A DNA stretch of 64,000 nucleotides. Source: Hyphomicrobiales bacterium (GTDB lineage: Bacteria > Pseudomonadota > Alphaproteobacteria > Rhizobiales > Beijerinckiaceae). The notes beneath the pieces were generated by a model that saw nothing but the letters and a program-made list of their open reading frames with translations, made no database searches and was not told the DNA's origin. The stretch is taken from contig RXIY01000005.1 of NCBI GenBank assembly GCA_003963405.1, positions 1 through 64,000 on the forward strand, in the 5' to 3' direction. Positions 1-11,146 of the stretch are shown one piece after another; the stretch's first letter is position 1; each line of letters begins with the position of its first letter. Made by a program: the position numbers and the translations under genes.

Positions 1-517
1 TGCCGCCGCCGGTCTGCTGCAACTCGACTTCGATTTCCTTGTCGTCGATCTCGCCGTCGCGCAGCCTCTTGCGGAAAGTCTCGCGCGTCGCGGGCGAGGA
101 GGCGGGGCCGACGAGCGCGTCGAGAATGCGTTCTTCGGTCGCCTTTTCGGCGCGCGCCTGCACTTCCTTGCGGCGGCGCTCCTTCACCATGACGATCGCG
201 ACCTCCATCAGGTCGCGCACGATCTGCTCGACGTCGCGGCCGACATAGCCGACTTCCGTGAATTTCGTCGCTTCGACCTTGAGAAAGGGCGCATTGGCGA
301 GGCGGGCGAGGCGGCGCGCGATCTCTGTCTTGCCGCAGCCCGTCGGGCCGATCATGAGAATGTTCTTGGGCATCACCTCTTCGCGCATCTGCCCTTGCAG
401 TTGCAGGCGGCGCCAGCGATTGCGCAGGGCGATGGCGACGGCGCGCTTGGCGTCGCTCTGGCCCACGATATAGCGATCGAGCTCGGAGACGATCTCGCGC
501 GGCGAGAAATCGGCCAT
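1..517 (-). CDS. hslU: HslU ATPase subunit of the HslUV protease (3' part outside the window)
   Basis: AAA+ unfoldase that feeds substrates to the HslV peptidase in the cytoplasm. The first 172 codons are present: an N-terminal [20 protein letters not shown] segment typical of HslU, then Walker A GPTGCGKT at about residues 57-64, and the start of the intermediate (I) domain with a charged [14 protein letters not shown] helix. The gene reads leftward off the window edge, so the Walker B, sensor and C-terminal regions are not visible. The ATG at 517 abuts the hslV stop (TAA at 520-518) with no spacer, so the two genes are one operon and very probably translationally coupled. Identity is certain; only the right-hand end is annotated here. 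Confidence 0.97.
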   Translation of the reverse strand, partial: MADFSPREIVSELDRYIVGQSDAKRAVAIALRNRWRRLQLQGQMREEVMPKNILMIGPTGCGKTEIARRLARLANAPFLKVEATKFTEVGYVGRDVEQIVRDLMEVAIVMVKERRRKEVQARAEKATEERILDALVGPASSPATRETFRKRLRDGEIDDKEIEVELQQTGGG

Positions 518-1081
518 TTAGATTTTCTCCACCACGATATTGTGATTTGTGTAGACGCAAATGTCGGCGGCGATGTTCATCGCGCGCCGCGCTATGGCCT
601 CTGCGTCGGCCTCCGTGTCGATCAGCGCGCGGCCGGCGGCCAGCGCATAATTGCCGCCCGAGCCGATCGCCGCGACGGCGCCGCCCTCCGACGTCTCGGG
701 CTCCAGCACATCGCCCGAGCCCGTGAGAACGAGCCCCACATTCCTGTCGGCGACCAGCATCATGGCCTCGAGCCGGCGCAGATAGCGGTCCATGCGCCAG
801 TCCTTGGCGAGCTCCACGCAGGCGCGCATCAGTTGTCCCGGATATTGTTCGAGCTTGGTCTCGAGCCGTTCGAAGAGGGTGAAGGCGTCGGCGGTCGCGC
901 CGGCGAAGCCCGCGATCACGTCGCCCTTGCCGAGCCGGCGAACCTTGCGGGCGTTGCCTTTCATGATGGTCTGGCCGAGGCTCACCTGGCCATCGCCGGC
1001 GATGACCGTCTCGCCCTTTTTCTTCACCAATATGATCGTCGTCGCATGCATCGATCGCGACTTCTCGTGTTCGCTTTCCAT
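518..1081 (-). CDS. hslV: HslV peptidase subunit of the HslUV protease
   Basis: Threonine protease forming the double-hexamer chamber of HslUV. The 187-residue protein carries the family core HATTI, then [12 protein letters not shown] and GNARKVRR. In HslV the catalytic nucleophile is the N-terminal Thr of the mature protein; here it would be Thr14, preceded by a 13-residue extension ending in HA. This longer pre-region is usual in alphaproteobacteria, unlike the single Met of Escherichia coli, so the protein should be self-processed. An internal Met at residue 11 is an alternative start. First gene of the hslVU operon, with a heat-shock-like promoter upstream and divergent from hisB. Confidence 0.97.
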   Translation of the reverse strand: MESEHEKSRSMHATTIILVKKKGETVIAGDGQVSLGQTIMKGNARKVRRLGKGDVIAGFAGATADAFTLFERLETKLEQYPGQLMRACVELAKDWRMDRYLRRLEAMMLVADRNVGLVLTGSGDVLEPETSEGGAVAAIGSGGNYALAAGRALIDTEADAEAIARRAMNIAADICVYTNHNIVVEKI

Positions 1082-1113
1082 TCCCGAGCCATCCCGCGCA
1101 ACATGTTAGGCGC

Positions 1114-1142
1114 ATGTAGGGGCTTCTCACGGCCCGAGCAAG
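1114..1142 (-). promoter_or_regulatory. Candidate heat-shock (RpoH) promoter of hslVU
   Basis: On the minus strand, CTTGCTC (1142-1136) is followed by a 13-bp spacer and CCCCTACAT (1122-1114). This resembles the sigma-32 consensus CTTGAAA / CCCCATNT and lies about 33 bp upstream of the hslV start. The same architecture is seen upstream of clpB. Motif match only. Confidence 0.4.
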
Positions 1143-1346
1143 GGCGCGGCCGCTCCCCATCGGCAAGAGGGTTAAGGCGCGGAGAGGCTTTTTCTAAAGG
1201 TAACGGACAAGCTTGTCGCGCCCGCCCGCGGGCCAGATGGATTCGGGCGTTCACGGGTGGCGGAAAGGCGACGAAATTGCTACAAGCTGGCCGCTCGCGG
1301 CCGGCGGCTCTTTCGGCGGCGGCTTTCCGGAAGGGCCTATTCTCAG

Positions 1347-1943
1347 ATGCGCAGCGCCACCATCGAGCGCAAAACCAAGGAAACGACGATTACCGTCGCC
1401 GTCGATCTCGACGGCGCGGGCAAATCCGACATTTCGACGGGAATCGGCTTTTTCGACCATATGCTCGACCAGATCGCCCGCCATGCGCCGCTCGATCTGA
1501 CGGTGCTCGCCAAGGGCGACCTGCATATCGACGGCCATCATACCGTCGAGGACGTGGGCCTGGCGCTGGGGCAGGCGGTGGACCGCGCGCTCGGCGACCG
1601 CAAGGGAATCGCCCGCTATGGGGACGCCCATGTTCCACTCGACGAGGCGCTGACCCGCGTGGTGGTGGATGTCTCCGGGCGGCCCTTTCTCGTCTATGAC
1701 GTTGCCTTTCCGGCCGAGCGCATCGGCGCTTTCGACACGGAGCTGATGCGGGAGTTCTTCCAGGCTTTCGCCGTGCAGGCCCGCATCGGGCTCCACATCG
1801 ACAGCCTGAAGGGCGTCAACAGCCACCATATTGCCGAAAGCGCCTTCAAGGGTTTCGCCCGCGCCTTCGGCAAGGCGGTGGCGATGGATCCGCGGCGGAC
1901 GCAGGGCGAGGCGCCTTCCACCAAGGGCACGCTGACCGCCTGA
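1347..1943 (+). CDS. hisB: Imidazoleglycerol-phosphate dehydratase
   Basis: Catalyses the dehydration of imidazole glycerol phosphate to imidazole acetol phosphate in histidine biosynthesis. The 198-residue length is that of the monofunctional enzyme, without the HisB N-terminal phosphatase domain of enterics. Characteristic metal-ligand motifs are present: [13 protein letters not shown], the [10 protein letters not shown] segment and [11 protein letters not shown]. The ATG at 1347 starts [10 protein letters not shown], the usual N-terminus; a longer in-frame reading from 1257 has no family similarity. First gene of the histidine operon; 42 bp precede the next gene. Confidence 0.97.
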   Translation: MRSATIERKTKETTITVAVDLDGAGKSDISTGIGFFDHMLDQIARHAPLDLTVLAKGDLHIDGHHTVEDVGLALGQAVDRALGDRKGIARYGDAHVPLDEALTRVVVDVSGRPFLVYDVAFPAERIGAFDTELMREFFQAFAVQARIGLHIDSLKGVNSHHIAESAFKGFARAFGKAVAMDPRRTQGEAPSTKGTLTA

Positions 1944-1985
1944 GCGGCGGCTGGCGACAGGTCCCTTGAGGAGGAGGGAGGGCCA

Positions 1986-2405
1986 ATGACTTCTTTTACC
2001 GTTCATGTCCCGCCGGAGCGGCCGGGCGAGGGGCTGGCCCCGGAGAAGATCGTTTTCCTGCGCGACGGCTTCTCGACATCCGCCTTCGTCTTCGGGCCCT
2101 TCTGGTTTCTGTGGAAGCGCGCCTGGCTGCCGGCCTTCCTGTGGGCGGGGCTGCTCGCGCTCGTCGCCGGGGCGGGGGCGCTCGCGCGCATTCCCGCCGA
2201 CGCCATGAGCCTCGCGGGCCTCGCCGTCTCGCTGTTTCTCGGATTCGAAGCCGGCCGCATCCTCGCATGGTCCCTGGCGCGGCGCGGCTATGTCGAAAGC
2301 GACGTCGTGATCGGGGAGAATGAGGAGGAGGCCGAGGCGGTCTATTTCGAGCGGCTGCGGGCGCGCGGCGCGCAACCCGCCCCCGCCGTGGAGACAGGCG
2401 CGTGA
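1986..2405 (+). CDS. DUF2628 domain membrane protein
   Basis: A 139-residue protein of unknown function. After a soluble N-terminus it has the [18 protein letters not shown] segment typical of DUF2628, then two hydrophobic stretches (about residues 43-65 and 73-90) and an acidic, Glu-rich C-terminal tail. It is expected in the inner membrane. The ATG at 1986 follows a very strong purine-rich ribosome site (GGAGGAGGGAGG). Its TGA overlaps the GTG start of hisH (GTGA at 2402-2405). Its place between hisB and hisH is conserved in related Rhizobiales; no role in histidine synthesis can be read from the sequence. Confidence 0.85.
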   Translation: MTSFTVHVPPERPGEGLAPEKIVFLRDGFSTSAFVFGPFWFLWKRAWLPAFLWAGLLALVAGAGALARIPADAMSLAGLAVSLFLGFEAGRILAWSLARRGYVESDVVIGENEEEAEAVYFERLRARGAQPAPAVETGA

Positions 2406-3052
2406 CGACGGCGATCATCGATTATGGCTCGGGCAATCTGCATTCCGCGCAGAAAGCCTTCGAACGCGCGGCGCGCGAGTCGGGCGCTTCCTGCGCCATC
2501 AGCGTGACGAACGACCCCGAGACGGTTCGGAGGGCGGCGCGCGTAGTGCTGCCGGGCGTCGGCGCCTTCGCCGATTGCCGCCAGGGGCTTCTCGCGCTCC
2601 CCGGCCTCTATGACGCCGTTCACGAAGCGGTGATCGCGCGCGGCGCGCCTTTCCTGGGCATTTGCGTCGGCATGCAGCTCATGGCGGCGCGCGGCCTCGA
2701 ACATGGCGAGACGCCCGGCCTCGACTGGGTCGGCGGCGACGTCGTCGCCATCGAGCCCGGCGATCCGTCGCTCAAGATTCCGCACATGGGCTGGAACACG
2801 CTCGCGCTGACCCGCGCGCATCCGGTCTTTTCCGGCATACCGACGGGCGAGACGGGGCTGCACGCCTATTTCGTCCATTCCTATCATCTGACGCCGGCCG
2901 ACCCGCGGCATGTGCTCGCGACGACGGATTACGGCGTCCCGCTCACCGCCGCCGTCGCGCGAGACAATCTCGTCGGCGTCCAGTTCCATCCCGAAAAGAG
3001 CCAGAGGCTCGGCCTCGCGCTCATCGCCAATTTCCTGAGGTGGCGCCCGTGA
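2402..3052 (+). CDS. hisH: Imidazole glycerol phosphate synthase, glutamine amidotransferase subunit
   Basis: Supplies ammonia from glutamine to HisF to make IGP and AICAR. The 216-residue class I glutamine amidotransferase shows the N-terminal [11 protein letters not shown] motif, the oxyanion/nucleophile elbow [12 protein letters not shown] with catalytic Cys, and the C-terminal VQFHPEKSQ motif with the catalytic His and Glu. It starts with GTG overlapping the stop of the DUF2628 gene and ends in a GTGA overlap with hisA, so its expression is likely coupled to both neighbours. Its partner hisF lies one gene further downstream. Confidence 0.97.
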   Translation: MTTAIIDYGSGNLHSAQKAFERAARESGASCAISVTNDPETVRRAARVVLPGVGAFADCRQGLLALPGLYDAVHEAVIARGAPFLGICVGMQLMAARGLEHGETPGLDWVGGDVVAIEPGDPSLKIPHMGWNTLALTRAHPVFSGIPTGETGLHAYFVHSYHLTPADPRHVLATTDYGVPLTAAVARDNLVGVQFHPEKSQRLGLALIANFLRWRP

Positions 3053-3786
3053 TTCTGTTTCCGGCAATCGATCTGAAGGAGGGCCAGTGCGTCCGCCTCG
3101 CGCAGGGCGACATGGATCGCGCCACCGTCTTCAACGACGATCCGGCCGAGCAGGCGCGGGCCTTCGAGGCGCAGGGCTTCGAATATCTGCATGTCGTCGA
3201 TCTCGACGGCGCCTTCGCGGGCGCGCCGCGCAACGCAGCAGCCGTCGAGGCGATCCTCTCCGCGCTGACGATTCCGGTCCAACTCGGCGGCGGCATTCGC
3301 GACATGCGCACGCTCGCGGGCTGGCTCGACAAGGGCGTGACGCGCATCATTATCGGCACGGCGGCGGTGAAGGACCCCTCCTTTGTGCGCGAGGCGGCGC
3401 GGGTCTATCCGGGCCGCGTGGCGGTCGGCATCGACGCCAAGGACGGCATGGTCGCGGTCGAAGGCTGGGCGCGCACGACGCGCATGTCGGCGCTCGACCT
3501 TGCAAGAAGCTTCGAGGACGCTGGCGTCTCCGCCATCATCTACACCGACATTGCGCGCGACGGCATTCTAACGGGCCTCAACATCGAGCAGACGCTGGCG
3601 CTCGCCAATGCGCTGACGATTCCGGTGATCGCCTCGGGCGGCCTCGCCTCGCTCGCCGATATCGAGCGCCTCTTGCAGCCCGATTGCGCCCGGCTCGCCG
3701 GCGCCATCACCGGCCGCGCGCTCTATGACGGGCGTCTCGATCCGGCAGAGGCGCTGGCGCTGATCAGGCAGGCGAGGGCGTCATGA
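3049..3786 (+). CDS. hisA: ProFAR isomerase (phosphoribosylformimino-5-aminoimidazole carboxamide ribotide isomerase)
   Basis: Amadori isomerisation step of histidine synthesis, giving PRFAR. The 245-residue (beta/alpha)8 barrel has the N-terminal [16 protein letters not shown], with the catalytic Asp in PAIDL, the half-barrel phosphate motif QLGGGIRD, and the second catalytic Asp in IYTDIARDG, followed by IASGGLAS. The GTG start at 3049 overlaps the hisH stop (GTGA). Longer readings of this frame run back through hisH and are not real. The stop overlaps an ATG (3783) opening a 37-codon mini-ORF that leads to hisF. Confidence 0.97.
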   Translation: MILFPAIDLKEGQCVRLAQGDMDRATVFNDDPAEQARAFEAQGFEYLHVVDLDGAFAGAPRNAAAVEAILSALTIPVQLGGGIRDMRTLAGWLDKGVTRIIIGTAAVKDPSFVREAARVYPGRVAVGIDAKDGMVAVEGWARTTRMSALDLARSFEDAGVSAIIYTDIARDGILTGLNIEQTLALANALTIPVIASGGLASLADIERLLQPDCARLAGAITGRALYDGRLDPAEALALIRQARAS

Positions 3787-3896
3787 CGCTCGACGCCCGT
3801 CGATGCTGCTCGCGAGTCCATATCTCCCCGCATGGGGGAGGTATGGCGGCCCGTGACGCAGGGTCGAACTCTCTCGCTGGGGGCCTGACATGCTGA
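3783..3896 (+). CDS. Possible 37-residue bridging mini-ORF between hisA and hisF
   Basis: An ATG at 3783 overlaps the hisA stop as ATGA, and the frame stays open for 37 codons to a TGA at 3894-3896, which overlaps the first codons of hisF (ATG 3890). Ribosomes ending hisA could therefore restart and be delivered at hisF. The peptide ([10 protein letters not shown]...) is not recognised and includes the short palindrome at 3824-3840; composition does not look like a folded protein. If functional it is more likely a coupling device than a product. It could also be chance in a 103-bp spacer. Confidence 0.3.
   Translation: MTLDARRCCSRVHISPHGGGMAARDAGSNSLAGGLTC
3824..3840. repeat. Short palindrome CTCCCC-GCATG-GGGGAG
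   Basis: A 6-bp GC-rich inverted repeat with a 5-nt loop in the hisA-hisF spacer. A longer copy with nearly the same core (loop GCAAG) lies at 6036-6070 downstream of coaA, suggesting a dispersed palindromic element rather than two independent terminators. No T-run follows. Confidence 0.5.
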
Positions 3897-4663
3897 AAGC
3901 CCGCGTCATTCCCTGCCTCGACGTGAAGGAAGGCCGCGTCGTCAAAGGCGTCAATTTCGTCGATCTGCGCGACGCCGGCGATCCGGTCGAATGCGCCATC
4001 GCCTATGACGCCGCCGGCGCGGACGAGCTCTGCTTTCTCGACATCACCGCGAGCCACGAAAACCGCGGCATTCTTCTCGATGTCGTGCAGCGCACGGCGG
4101 AAGCCTGTTTCATGCCCCTGACCGTCGGTGGCGGCGTGCGCACGCTCGACGACATTCGCAAGCTGCTGCTCGCGGGCGCGGACAAGGCGTCGATCAACAC
4201 CGCGGCCGTCGCGAACCGCCAGTTCGTGCGCGAGGCGGCGGAAAAGTTCGGGTCGCAATGCATCGTCGTCGCCATCGACGCCAAGCAGGTCGGCCCGGAA
4301 AGATGGGAAATCTTCACCCACGGCGGGCGCCGCCCCACGGGCATAGACGCCGTCGATTTTGCGCGCGAGGTGACGGCGCTCGGCGCGGGCGAAATTCTCC
4401 TGACCTCCATGGATCGCGACGGCGCCAAGATCGGCTTCGACATCGCCCTGACCCGCGCCGTGGCCGACGCGGTTTCCGTTCCCGTCATCGCCTCGGGAGG
4501 CGTCGGCAATCTGGATCATCTGGTCGCCGGGATTCGTGAAGGCCATGCGACGGCGGTGCTCGCCGCCTCGATCTTCCACTTCGGCGAGTATACGATCCCT
4601 CAGGCCAAGCGGCACATGGCCGCGGCGGGCCTGCCGATGCGGCTCGACGGTTTGGAGGCGTGA
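3890..4663 (+). CDS. hisF: Imidazole glycerol phosphate synthase, cyclase subunit
   Basis: Cyclase partner of HisH: uses ammonia and PRFAR to form IGP and AICAR. The 257-residue barrel shows [19 protein letters not shown] with the catalytic Asp in CLDVK, the half-barrel repeat [14 protein letters not shown], the second catalytic Asp in TSMDRDGAK, and VIASGGVGN. Length and motifs are those of the family. The ATG at 3890 lies inside the end of the bridging mini-ORF from hisA; a second mini-ORF starts two bases after the stop. Confidence 0.97.
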   Translation: MLKARVIPCLDVKEGRVVKGVNFVDLRDAGDPVECAIAYDAAGADELCFLDITASHENRGILLDVVQRTAEACFMPLTVGGGVRTLDDIRKLLLAGADKASINTAAVANRQFVREAAEKFGSQCIVVAIDAKQVGPERWEIFTHGGRRPTGIDAVDFAREVTALGAGEILLTSMDRDGAKIGFDIALTRAVADAVSVPVIASGGVGNLDHLVAGIREGHATAVLAASIFHFGEYTIPQAKRHMAAAGLPMRLDGLEA

Positions 4664-4665
4664 CA

Positions 4666-4743
4666 ATGAGCGAGGCTTTCGCGGCAGCCTTCCTTCTATC
4701 GGGAACAGCGGCGGCAATGACGGGGCGGGAGAACCGGCGATGA
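4666..4743 (+). CDS. Possible 25-residue bridging mini-ORF between hisF and hisE
   Basis: The ATG at 4666 begins two bases after the hisF stop and is preceded by GGAGG at 4654-4658, a good ribosome site with 7-nt spacing. The frame runs 25 codons and its TGA (4741-4743) overlaps the hisE ATG (4740) as ATGA. These are the marks of a translated reading frame that couples hisF to hisE. The peptide ([13 protein letters not shown]...) is hydrophobic in its first half and unrecognised. Not proven; small size means chance cannot be excluded. Confidence 0.45.
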   Translation: MSEAFAAAFLLSGTAAAMTGRENRR

Positions 4744-5063
4744 GCTTCACCCTCGACGATCTCGCAGCGCTCATCAGATCGCGCCGCGCCGACGACGCCT
4801 CGACCTCCTACACCAAGAGCCTTTTCGACGCCGGTCCGCCGCGCATCGCCAAGAAGTTCGGGGAAGAAGCGGTGGAGGCGGTCATCGCCGCCATGGAGGG
4901 CGACCGCAAGGCGCTGACGAGCGAAGCCGCCGACGTGCTTTATCATCTTCTCGTGCTGCTCGAGGCGCGCGACATTCCGCTCGGCGACGTGCTCGCGGAG
5001 CTGGGGCGGCGGACGGCGCAATCGGGCCTTGCCGAAAAAGCGTCGCGCGGAGCCGGAAAGTGA
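4740..5063 (+). CDS. hisE: Phosphoribosyl-ATP pyrophosphatase
   Basis: Second step of histidine synthesis, PR-ATP to PR-AMP, an all-alpha NTP pyrophosphohydrolase (MazG-like fold). The 107-residue protein has the expected [22 protein letters not shown] segment, with metal-binding acidic residues in KKFGEEAVE, and [13 protein letters not shown]. It is the stand-alone form; the fused hisI cyclohydrolase domain is absent and no hisI is in this window. ATG at 4740 overlaps the stop of the upstream mini-ORF; the TGA overlaps the GTG start of coaA. Confidence 0.96.
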   Translation: MSFTLDDLAALIRSRRADDASTSYTKSLFDAGPPRIAKKFGEEAVEAVIAAMEGDRKALTSEAADVLYHLLVLLEARDIPLGDVLAELGRRTAQSGLAEKASRGAGK

Positions 5064-6022
5064 CTCCGCCCGGCGCGCTCGAAAATGACGGGGCGATCTC
5101 GCCCTATCGCCATTTTTTGCGCGCCGAATGGGCGTCGCTTCGCGCCGATACGCCGCTGACGCTGACCCTCGACGACCTCACCCGGCTGAAATCGGTCGGC
5201 GATCCGATCTCTCTCGAGGAGGTCATCGAGATTTACCTGCCGCTGTCGCGTCTGCTTGCGCTCTATGTCGCGGCGACCCAGGGGCTCTTCAAGGCGACAC
5301 AGCGGTTTCTCGGCGCCGAGGACGGCAAGGTTCCCTATATCATCGGCGTCGCCGGCTCGGTCGCCGTGGGAAAATCGACGACCGCGCGAATCCTGCGGGC
5401 GCTGCTCTCTCGCTGGCCGAATACGCCGAAGGTGGAACTGATCACGACAGACGGTTTTCTCCTGCCCAACGCCCTGCTCGAGCGCGAAGGGCTGATGGAG
5501 AAAAAGGGCTTTCCGGAAAGCTACGACAACAAGACGCTGCTGCGCTTCCTCTCCGCTGTGAAGGCCGGCCAGCGCCATGTCTGCGCGCCGGTCTATTCGC
5601 ATCTCGTCTATGACGTGGTGCCGGGCGAGACGACCTGCGTCGATGGTCCCGACATTCTCATCGTCGAAGGAGTCAATGTGCTGGCGGCGCGCACCTCCCG
5701 GCAGGCGAAGGAAATTCCCTTCGTCTCGGACTTCTTCGATTTCTCTGTCTATCTCGACGCGGGCGAGGATCTGCTGGAGCGCTGGTATGTGGATCGCTTC
5801 CTGAGCCTGCGTGAAACCGCGTTCCGTGATCCGCGCTCCTACTTTCGCAAATACGCCGATCTTTCCGACGAGGAGACGGTGCGCGTCGCAAAAGACATCT
5901 GGACGCGCATCAATCTCGAAAACCTGCGCCAGAACATCGCCCCCACGCGCCCGCGCGCGAGCCTCATCCTGACGAAAGGCGCCGATCACAAGATCGAGGA
6001 AGTCGCGCTGCGGAAGTTGTGA
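5060..6022 (+). CDS. coaA: Pantothenate kinase, type I
   Basis: Phosphorylates pantothenate, the first committed and regulated step of coenzyme A synthesis. The 320-residue P-loop kinase has Walker [16 protein letters not shown] near residues 96-110, then [11 protein letters not shown], the KKGFPESYD segment, [11 protein letters not shown], and the IVEGVNVL Walker B-like strand, all typical of bacterial CoaA. GTG start overlaps hisE (GTGA), so it is the last gene of the histidine operon; this his-coaA linkage is seen in other Rhizobiales. A strong palindrome follows at 6036-6070. Confidence 0.96.
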   Translation: MTPPGALENDGAISPYRHFLRAEWASLRADTPLTLTLDDLTRLKSVGDPISLEEVIEIYLPLSRLLALYVAATQGLFKATQRFLGAEDGKVPYIIGVAGSVAVGKSTTARILRALLSRWPNTPKVELITTDGFLLPNALLEREGLMEKKGFPESYDNKTLLRFLSAVKAGQRHVCAPVYSHLVYDVVPGETTCVDGPDILIVEGVNVLAARTSRQAKEIPFVSDFFDFSVYLDAGEDLLERWYVDRFLSLRETAFRDPRSYFRKYADLSDEETVRVAKDIWTRINLENLRQNIAPTRPRASLILTKGADHKIEEVALRKL

Positions 6023-6035
6023 CGCGGTGGTTGGG

Positions 6036-6070
6036 CGCGCATCCCTCCCCGCAAGGGGGAGGGATGCGAG
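6036..6070. terminator. Palindrome between convergent coaA and clpB; possible bidirectional terminator
   Basis: A 13-bp stem (GCATCCCTCCCC core pairing with GGGGAGGGATGC) around a 5-nt GCAAG loop. It sits in the 78-bp space between coaA and clpB, where termination is needed from both sides, but has no T-run. The core matches the palindrome at 3824-3840, so it may equally be a dispersed repeat. Confidence 0.5.
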
Positions 6071-6100
6071 CGGATAGGTTCGGCGGTCACGAGAAAACGC

Positions 6101-8728
<2,628 letters not shown>

Positions 8729-8816
8729 CTTGTTCCCTCTCGACCTCGAGGCGAGCCCTCACAGCAGCGCGCCTCTGTCTTGGATCGTTGGCCCCTTTCG
8801 GCGGCCATCGGGTCCG

Positions 8817-8844
8817 ATATGGGGAGGGTTTACGGGGGTTAAAG
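8817..8844 (-). promoter_or_regulatory. Candidate heat-shock (RpoH) promoter of clpB
   Basis: Minus-strand CTTTAAC (8844-8838), 13-bp spacer, CCCCATAT (8824-8817). The -10 element matches the sigma-32 consensus CCCCATNT exactly; the -35 matches five of seven positions of CTTGAAA. It lies about 88 bp upstream of the clpB start. Confidence 0.5.
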
Positions 8845-8974
8845 AGGGGCAGACGCGAAAGCTCAGCTGGAGCGGCCCGCCGCGACAAAGGGGCGCGGCT
8901 TCGGGGAAGGCGTGCTTGACAAAGGCGGCCTTCTACCGGTCATCAGGCCCATCCGCCGCCAGCCCGGAGCCGCC

Positions 8975-9730
8975 ATGCGCCTCGCCCGTCTCTATCGCTA
9001 TCCGGTCAAGGGCCTCTCGCCCGAGCCGCTTTCCTTCGCCGATCTTTCCGCCGGCGGCTATTTCCCGTGCGATCGGCTTTTCGCCCTGGAGCACGGCCCC
9101 TCGGGCTTCGATCCCGCAGCCCCGACGCACCAGCCCAAGATCAAATTTCTCATGCTCATGAAACAGGGTGCGCTGGCGGGGCTCGCGACCCGCTATGACG
9201 AAGCCTCGGGAGTCCTGACCATTACGCGGGACGGACGTGAGGCCGTGCGGGGCGATGTCCGGCGCCCGGAGGGCCGTGCGGCCATCGAAGCGTTTCTGGT
9301 CGACTATCTGGGGGAAGAAATTCGGGGTCCCGTCAGGCTCCTCGAGGCGCCCGCCGGCTTTCGCTTCACCGATTCGGCGTCTGGATTCGTTTCCTTGATC
9401 AATCTCGCGAGCGTCGCCGCCGTCGAGGCGGCGCAGGAGGCGCCCGTCGATCCGCTGCGCTTTCGCGGCAATCTGTATATCGAGGGGGTGGAGGCCTGGG
9501 CGGAGGCGCAGTGGCCCGGCCGCAGTCTGAAGATCGGCGGCGTCACGCTCGCTGTGCTGAAGATGACCGATCGCTGCGCGGCGACCGGCGTCGAGCCGGG
9601 GACGGGTCGGCGCGACATGGATCTCGTCCAGACGATGCGCAAGAGCTTCGGCCACATCGATTGCGGCGTTTACGCCCGGATCGAGAGCAGCGGCCGCATC
9701 GCCCAAGGCGACGTGCTCACGCTGCTGTGA
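8975..9730 (+). CDS. MOSC domain protein (molybdenum-cofactor sulfurase C-terminal type)
   Basis: A 251-residue protein with an N-terminal MOSC beta-barrel (MRLARLYRYPVKGLSPE) and a C-terminal MOSC domain containing the conserved Cys in TDRCAATGVEPGTGRRD and the LRFRGNLYIEG segment. MOSC proteins bind molybdenum cofactor or transfer sulfur to it; some act in N-hydroxylated compound reduction. The ATG at 8975 gives the family's normal N-terminus; an earlier in-frame ATG at 8912 adds 21 unrelated residues. Single gene with a terminator immediately downstream. Exact substrate unknown. Confidence 0.85.
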   Translation: MRLARLYRYPVKGLSPEPLSFADLSAGGYFPCDRLFALEHGPSGFDPAAPTHQPKIKFLMLMKQGALAGLATRYDEASGVLTITRDGREAVRGDVRRPEGRAAIEAFLVDYLGEEIRGPVRLLEAPAGFRFTDSASGFVSLINLASVAAVEAAQEAPVDPLRFRGNLYIEGVEAWAEAQWPGRSLKIGGVTLAVLKMTDRCAATGVEPGTGRRDMDLVQTMRKSFGHIDCGVYARIESSGRIAQGDVLTLL

Positions 9731-9736
9731 ATTCGA

Positions 9737-9762
9737 AAGAGCCGCCTCGAGGGGCGGCTCTT
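9737..9762. terminator. Bidirectional terminator between MOSC gene and DUF4167 gene
   Basis: AAGAGCCGCC (9737-9746) pairs with GGCGGCTCTT (9753-9762) around a 6-nt loop in the 47-bp space between two convergent genes. A/T-rich ends on both arms fit termination in both directions. Confidence 0.75.
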
Positions 9763-9777
9763 ATCATCGGATTTCTA

Positions 9778-10695
9778 TCAGAAGCGGTCCGGCTCGAAAG
9801 GAACCTCGGTTGCTTGCGGCGCTTCCTCGCGGACCTCGCCGGCGGCTTCTTCTACCGCCGCGCGCGGGCGGCGGCGGCGACGGGAGCTCAGGTGGAAATT
9901 CACGCCGCCTTCGTGCTCACGGGGCTGCCCGCGCTCGGCGGGCGCGAAGCCGACTTCGACCGTCTCCGTCTCGCCGGGCCCTGCCGGGTTGCGCGCCGGA
10001 GGCGCGGTGATGAAGGAGGGCAGCGTCGGCGCCGGTTCGTCGGAAGGCTCCGGCCGTTGAAAACGCCGCTCGCGGAAGCCGCGGCGCGGTTGCTGGTCGC
10101 CCTCGGATCCGCGCTCGCGGAAAGGCGGACGGTCCGGCCGCGGCGGGCGTTCGCCACGCTCCATCCGCTCGGGGCGCTCCATACGTTCAGGTCGCTCCAT
10201 GCGCTCAGGGCGCTCGGCGCGCATCTCGCCCATTGGCCGCTCCTCGAAGGGCTGCGGCTGCGGCTGGGGCTGGGGCTGCGCGAAATGCGGCTGGGGCTGC
10301 GGCTGATTATACGGCTGCGCCTGATAGACCGGCTGCGGGAGGCGCTCTGAGAGCGGCGCGAAGCGGTCGGGCAGGGCGGCGAAATCATCGTCCTCGTCGA
10401 CGTCGATCTCCGCTTCCATGGGCGGGCGGCCATAGCCATTGGCTTGTTGCTGGACCTGCTGGGCCGCAGCGATCAGCCGGAAATAGTGCTCGGCGTGCTG
10501 AAGCAGGCTTTCCGCCATGATCGTGTCGCCCGAGGACTGGGCGTCGCGCGCAAGCTGGAGATATTTCTCGGCGATATGTTGCGCCGTGCCGCGAATCTTA
10601 ACGTCGGGACCATTCGACTCATAAGAACGGGTCAGCGGGTTCGGGCCCTTGCGGCCGCTGCGCCCCCGCATGCGCTTGTTCTGTCCTGGTCTCAT
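9778..10695 (-). CDS. DUF4167 domain protein, basic and Pro/Gln-rich
   Basis: A 305-residue alphaproteobacterial family of unknown function. The first ~75 residues are the conserved DUF4167 block: a strongly basic start (KRMRGRSGRKGPNP) and a helical part (AQHIAEKYLQLARDAQ...AESLLQHAEHYFR). The rest is low complexity: QPQP runs, then three MERPER hexapeptide repeats and further Arg/Pro/Glu-rich sequence ending in SSRRRRRPRAA. The basic N-terminus suggests nucleic acid binding, which is inference. In relatives this gene follows prmC; here prmC also lies upstream but 501 bp away, with a promoter and structured RNA candidate in between. Confidence 0.85.
   Translation of the reverse strand: MRPGQNKRMRGRSGRKGPNPLTRSYESNGPDVKIRGTAQHIAEKYLQLARDAQSSGDTIMAESLLQHAEHYFRLIAAAQQVQQQANGYGRPPMEAEIDVDEDDDFAALPDRFAPLSERLPQPVYQAQPYNQPQPQPHFAQPQPQPQPQPFEERPMGEMRAERPERMERPERMERPERMERGERPPRPDRPPFRERGSEGDQQPRRGFRERRFQRPEPSDEPAPTLPSFITAPPARNPAGPGETETVEVGFAPAERGQPREHEGGVNFHLSSRRRRRPRAAVEEAAGEVREEAPQATEVPFEPDRF
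10157..10210. repeat. Three 18-bp tandem units inside the DUF4167 gene
   Basis: Three consecutive 18-bp units beginning CGCTCCAT, differing at a few positions, encode the repeated hexapeptide MERPER on the minus strand. In frame, so the protein length could vary between strains by slippage. Confidence 0.85.
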
Positions 10696-10876
10696 CCACT
10701 CCCCCGAAAGCTTCGCGCGCTGCGGCGCAAATAACGCTATGACCGCGTCCGCGACGCGCCGTTCCTTCCCGCCGAAGGATAATCATCCGGCCTGCGGCTC
10801 AAGCGGCGCGCGCGGACGGATCGCTTACAAGGGCGCCTGGCCGCGCCCGTTTGATCTGCCGTCTTTCGCTGCGCGC

Positions 10877-10994
10877 ATTGGGGCGACGTCGTGGCCGCAT
10901 CGCCATCGTTCGATCGTTCCAATGCGAGCCGGCGGATTTCATCTGCCGCGCATCTTCAAGGAATGCGCGTGGCGACTCTGGCCGTCGCCCCAAT
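10877..10994 (-). ncRNA. Candidate structured RNA (leader element or independent ncRNA) upstream of DUF4167
   Basis: A perfect 12-bp closing inverted repeat, ATTGGGGCGACG at 10877-10888 and CGTCGCCCCAAT at 10983-10994, encloses 94 nt with further smaller stems: GCGCAT/ATGCGC around a 9-nt loop and GGCAGA with TCCGCC. No match to 6S, SRP, RNase P, tmRNA or a known riboswitch was recognised. Strand is assigned from the promoter at 11118-11146; the repeats themselves are strand-neutral. Confidence 0.4.
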
Positions 10995-11117
10995 CCACCG
11001 GGATCATGCAGCTTACACGCCAGCCCTTGCCGGCCTTGCCGGGGTGTCCGCTTGCGAGGCGGCCCCGCGAATAATCGAGATCCTCATCTCGAATGTCGGT
11101 CAGCTGTATTTGCAAAG

Positions 11118-11146
11118 ACTATAGTGGCTTGACCCCCCTGCGCCAA
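11118..11146 (-). promoter_or_regulatory. Sigma-70-type promoter upstream of the DUF4167 leader
   Basis: On the minus strand TTGGCG (11146-11141), an exact 17-bp spacer, then TATAGT (11123-11118), five of six to the -10 consensus. It starts about 50 bp after the prmC stop and points toward the DUF4167 gene, with predicted start near 11111. Confidence 0.55.

Noticed and set aside
395-1699. 434-codon plus-strand open frame over hslUV and hisB
   Set aside because: Antisense of hslV and out of frame with hisB; no motifs.
10157-10330. CRISPR-like array
   Set aside because: Short contiguous 18-bp units without spacers, inside a coding frame; ordinary protein repeat.
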